DNA of 9,035 nucleotides from G021776435 sp046756245. GTDB taxonomy: Bacteria > Pseudomonadota > Alphaproteobacteria > Caulobacterales > Parvularculaceae. A model generated the notes under the pieces. That model saw only the letters and a list, made by a program, of their open reading frames with translations, made no database searches and had not been told where the DNA came from. The stretch covers positions 1 to 9,035 of the forward strand of contig JBHHVZ010000108.1 in NCBI GenBank assembly GCA_046756245.1. The letters run 5' to 3'. Both the position numbers and the translations under genes were made by a program. This document shows positions 6,906-9,035 of this stretch, in pieces (position 1 is the first letter of the stretch; each line of letters opens with the position of its first letter).

Positions 6906-7552
6906 TGAAACGTCTCGCCGCCATTCTTCTCGCCGCCGGCGCGTCGCGGCGATTTGCAGACGGCGAGAAGCTGACAGCAGAACTGGCGAGCCGCCCTTTG
7001 ACCGACTGGCTGTTTGCGACAGTCGAAAGCCTCGGCCTCGCACAGACGATTGTCGTGATGCGTCCGGATGCGAGCGATGAACTGCAAAAGCTTGCGCGGC
7101 TTCGCGGGGCGCGCGTCGTCGTCAATCAAAACGCCGGCGCCGGCGTCGGCGCGTCGATCGCGGTAGGCGTGGCGGCGCTGAAAGACGTCGAGGGCGCGTT
7201 TATCTGTCCGGCCGACATGCCGCTTCTGACCGCGCAAAATTTCAGCGAAACAGCGGCGGCGTTTTTTGAGGGAGGCGACGCCGATATCGCAGCGCCGCAC
7301 TGCCAAGGCCGGCGCGGTCACCCGGTGCTGTTCGGCAAGCGTCATTTCCCGGCCTTGCGGAATCTTTCCGGCGACGTGGGCGCGCAGACCGTGATCGAAC
7401 GGGCGCAGGGCGCGCTGCGCCTGATCGAAACCGACGACGAGGCGGTGCTGTTCGACGTCGACGCGCCATCCGGCCTCGTCGAGGCGGAAAAATTACTGGC
7501 GCTGCGCGCGCGCTTCGTCAGCCGGGGTCTGACCTCACGCCGCGCCACTTGA
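6905..7552 (+). CDS. mocA: MocA-like molybdenum cofactor cytidylyltransferase (NTP transferase family)
   Basis: Predicted to transfer CMP from CTP to Mo-molybdopterin, giving the cytosine dinucleotide cofactor used by xanthine-dehydrogenase-family enzymes. The 215-residue Rossmann-like protein begins with the nucleotide-binding loop LAAGASRRFADGEK (about 9-22). It continues with GVGASIAVG (81-89), the metal-binding PADMP (D104), GRRGHPV (135-141) and DVDAP (184-188). The LAAG start and the DMP motif are the forms associated with CTP-using MocA rather than GTP-using MobA. The ATG shares one base with the xdhC stop (TAATG), and the pairing with XdhC supports the assignment. A less specific nucleotidyltransferase of the same fold is the main alternative. 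The last 35 bases overlap the convergent redoxin gene. Confidence 0.85.
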   Translation: MKRLAAILLAAGASRRFADGEKLTAELASRPLTDWLFATVESLGLAQTIVVMRPDASDELQKLARLRGARVVVNQNAGAGVGASIAVGVAALKDVEGAFICPADMPLLTAQNFSETAAAFFEGGDADIAAPHCQGRRGHPVLFGKRHFPALRNLSGDVGAQTVIERAQGALRLIETDDEAVLFDVDAPSGLVEAEKLLALRARFVSRGLTSRRAT

Positions 7553-8087
7553 TCGAGCACCCCATGCTCGGGATTTGATCGCGCGGACCTTCGCCGGTCT
7601 CGGCAATCTGCGTCATCGCCTCGACGAGTTCGGGCCGCGCATCCGCGACAAGCGCCGTTTTCGAGGCGTCGAGCCGGCCGCGATATTGAAGCTCGTCCTT
7701 TGCGTTAAATCCGAAGAAATCCGGCGTGCAGATTGCGCCATAGGCCTTGGCGACCTTCTGCGTACGGTCGATCACATAGGGAAACGCGAAGCCGTGTTCG
7801 GCCGCGAAACGCTTCATATTGTCGAAGGAATCTTCGGGGTATTCCGCCGTATCGTTGGCCATAATCGCGATCGCGCCGACGCCGATCTTTTGCAAACCCG
7901 CGACCTGATCGGCGAGGCGGTCGGCGATGGCGCGCGCATAGGGGCAGTGATTGCAGAGGAACATGACCAGCGTCGCCTTGTCCCCGCGCGCGTCGTCGAG
8001 CGACCATGTCCTGCCGTCGACGCCGTCGAGTGAAAACCCGGGCGCTTTCCAGCCGAAATCGCAAATCGGGGTCTCTTTGAGCGCCAT
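7518..8087 (-). CDS. Thioredoxin-fold redoxin (AhpC/TSA-like, CNHCP active site)
   Basis: A 189-residue cytoplasmic thioredoxin-fold protein. The active site is LCNHCPYA (C45, C48), with the cis-Pro loop in CTPDFFGF (P122) and a conserved C-terminal SMGCSIKW (C177). This combination defines a common bacterial family annotated as thioredoxin family or redoxin proteins. The physiological substrate is not established, and a thiol peroxidase or disulfide reductase role is plausible. The start at 8087 is chosen because AAAGGAGG precedes it and the family begins about here. A longer frame from 8123 would run through that ribosome binding site. No signal peptide is seen. The conserved SMGCSIKW tail runs into the 3' end of mocA on the opposite strand. 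Confidence 0.9.
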   Translation of the reverse strand: MALKETPICDFGWKAPGFSLDGVDGRTWSLDDARGDKATLVMFLCNHCPYARAIADRLADQVAGLQKIGVGAIAIMANDTAEYPEDSFDNMKRFAAEHGFAFPYVIDRTQKVAKAYGAICTPDFFGFNAKDELQYRGRLDASKTALVADARPELVEAMTQIAETGEGPRDQIPSMGCSIKWRGVRSDPG

Positions 8088-8091
8088 GGAG

Positions 8092-8099
8092 CCTCCTTT
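8092..8099 (-). promoter_or_regulatory. Strong ribosome binding site of the redoxin gene
   Basis: Minus-strand AAAGGAGG lies four bases before the ATG at 8087. It is a near-complete anti-Shine-Dalgarno match and fixes that ATG as the start over the upstream in-frame ATG at 8123. An AT-rich CTATATTG at 8113-8120 just upstream could be a -10 element, but I see no matching -35. Confidence 0.7.
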
Positions 8100-8208
8100 G
8101 CGGCTGCAGCGGCAATATAGCACAGCTTGGCGGCGCGCATGGGGCGAGGCATGAGGTGACAGGCGCGCGTTAGGCGCGTAGACTTGAGATCAACGCCCGG
8201 AGGCGCGG

Positions 8209-8754
8209 GTGCGACTGGCGATTAACTGGACATTTGCGGCTTTTTGCGTGCTGCTTGCGGCGCCGGGAACGATTCTGGCGCAGCCCGAGGCGGGCGAGGA
8301 CGCCGTCGCCCAATGTCAGGGCAAGCCGAATCTGACCGCTCCCGTTACGACGCTCGACCGGATCGACTACCTCGCCGGCTTCGATCCTGAAATCGTCACC
8401 GACGACGTCGTCATGGTCGATTTCGACGTGGCGGTCGAGAATATCGGCGGGGTCGACGCGCCTCGATCGAGGCTGCGCTACGACGCGGAGGTGCGCACCA
8501 CCGCCGGCGCGCTCGTGGAGAAATCCAGCGACGTGCTGGATATTTACGGCCCGCCCGCCGGCGGCGTCGAACATGCGCTGATTTCCATCATGGTGAGCAA
8601 GCTCGCGGCGTGCCTGCAGCCCACCGGCGAAATCGCCGCCTCCGTCGTCATCCGCGTCAAGGCCGATGTCGATAACGAAGTCGACGAATGCGACGAGACC
8701 GACAACGCGGCCGAAACGACGTTCGATATCGGGACGGAGAAAGTCGTTTCTTGA
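8209..8754 (+). CDS. Secreted CARDB-like domain protein of unknown function
   Basis: A 181-residue protein with a Sec signal peptide: a short basic start, a hydrophobic core at about 8-22 and probable cleavage after TILA (24/25). No lipobox is present. The mature part resembles one CARDB-type beta-sandwich domain. It has GKPNL near the start, a central VMVDFDVAVENIGG strand pair (about 68-81) and a closing VKADVDNEVDECDETDN (150-166), close to the CARDB ending that precedes the last strand. The domain is acidic, and mature cysteines C36, C135 and C161 could form a disulfide in the periplasm. The start is GTG at 8209 with GGAGG six bases upstream. The gene diverges from the redoxin gene. CARDB domains occur in adhesins and other extracellular proteins, but a single-domain protein gives no further clue to its role. 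Confidence 0.78.
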   Translation: MRLAINWTFAAFCVLLAAPGTILAQPEAGEDAVAQCQGKPNLTAPVTTLDRIDYLAGFDPEIVTDDVVMVDFDVAVENIGGVDAPRSRLRYDAEVRTTAGALVEKSSDVLDIYGPPAGGVEHALISIMVSKLAACLQPTGEIAASVVIRVKADVDNEVDECDETDNAAETTFDIGTEKVVS

Positions 8755-8788
8755 GAGCCAGTTCTTAAAGCGTTAAACCGTAACCGTC

Positions 8789-8859
8789 ATCCCGGATGCA
8801 AAGCGGCGATTTATCGCTGCTTTGCTGCCTGCCCTCGACCCGATCGAGGGATCCGGGAT
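8789..8859. repeat. Composite palindromic element (REP-like, three nested stems)
   Basis: Outer arms ATCCCGGAT (8789-8797) and ATCCGGGAT (8851-8859) are perfect inverted repeats. Inside are two further hairpins. The first pairs GCAAAGC (8798-8804) with GCTTTGC (8819-8825) and extends through GCGAT/ATCGC with one G-T pair. The second pairs CCCTCGA (8832-8838) with TCGAGGG (8844-8850) around a five-base loop. Folded, this gives a three-way junction. The GTCATCCCGG...CCGGGATC design resembles the dispersed intergenic palindromes common in alphaproteobacterial genomes, so multiple copies are likely. It lies in the 8755-8937 gap between convergent genes, which otherwise shows nothing recognisable. 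Confidence 0.75.
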
Positions 8860-8937
8860 CGGCGGCGGCTTATACCAAGCTGCACTGACGACCTGAGGCT
8901 CCATTGAAAGGTCGACATTGAAACGGAAGGCTTTTCT

Positions 8938-9035
8938 TCAGCGCTTGAGAGTCGCGGTCAGCGGGAGCGTCGCATCAGGAATGATATTCCACTGATTCTC
9001 CCCGAGCAAACCGGCGCGGAACGGCGGGCGGGGGC
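8938..9035 (-). CDS. C-terminal fragment of an unrecognised protein
   Basis: A minus-strand frame enters from the window edge and ends at a TGA at 8938-8940, giving 31 whole codons. The deduced tail, containing FRAGLLGENQWNIIP and ending LPLTATLKR, has a normal protein composition with both hydrophobic and polar residues. The other two frames are less protein-like. I do not recognise the family. With so little sequence this could still be a chance open frame, but its position after a noncoding gap and its composition favour a real gene end. Confidence 0.5.
   Translation of the reverse strand, partial: PRPPFRAGLLGENQWNIIPDATLPLTATLKR

Noticed and set aside
6698..7345. Minus-strand 215-codon frame opposite xdhC and mocA
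   Set aside because: It has shadow composition, and both plus-strand genes carry clear family motifs.
8170..8574. Minus-strand 134-codon frame opposite the CARDB-like gene
   Set aside because: The plus-strand frame has a signal peptide, a good ribosome binding site and a domain match; the antisense frame has none.
8889..8914. CGACCT/AGGTCG inverted repeat as a terminator
   Set aside because: The stem is only six pairs with a 14-base loop and no T run, which is within chance expectation.

Overview
This GC-rich window (by eye roughly 60-65% GC, with strong G/C preference at third codon positions) looks like chromosomal DNA of an alphaproteobacterium. The clues are the UbiT/UbiU/UbiV set, a paired XdhC and MobA-like nucleotidyltransferase, the PchB-like chorismate mutase and an FNR/FixK-type operator. 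I cannot name a genus. No rRNA, tRNA, CRISPR array, transposase or phage gene was found.

Layout. Minus strand, left side: the first 244 codons of a Na+/Ca2+ antiporter (1-734, cut by the window edge) and a small AroQ-type chorismate mutase (944-1237). Minus strand, centre (1352-5664): a tight five-gene block transcribed right to left. It consists of a membrane-anchored NorC-like cytochrome c, a 12-helix NorB/CcoN-like haem-copper oxidoreductase subunit, then ubiT, ubiU and ubiV. Four of the gene junctions are overlaps or a 38-bp gap, so this is very probably one operon. A perfect FNR/Anr/FixK-type palindrome (TTGATTCAGATCAA, 5770-5783) sits about 105 bp upstream of the first gene. Plus strand, 5889-7552: xdhC and a MocA-like cytidylyltransferase, translationally coupled and divergent from the operon. 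A thioredoxin-fold redoxin (7518-8087, minus) converges on mocA and overlaps its 3' end. A secreted CARDB-like protein (8209-8754, plus) follows, then a composite palindromic repeat (8789-8859), then the C-terminal tail of an unrecognised minus-strand gene at the right edge.

How the genes work together. UbiU and UbiV are 4Fe-4S proteins for O2-independent hydroxylation steps in ubiquinone synthesis, and UbiT is their SCP2-domain lipid-binding partner. Placing them behind a NorC/NorB-like pair and an FNR-type box suggests a low-oxygen respiratory module that makes quinone without O2 and also supplies a membrane reductase. The NorB-like subunit is not a standard NO reductase. It keeps the His ligands expected for the catalytic site and one low-spin haem ligand. 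The second low-spin haem ligand aligns with Met, and neither conserved catalytic Glu of NorB is found at its place. This subunit and its linkage to ubiTUV are the most interesting content here. XdhC and MocA mature the molybdenum-cytosine-dinucleotide cofactor of xanthine-dehydrogenase-family enzymes, but no such enzyme is encoded in this window.
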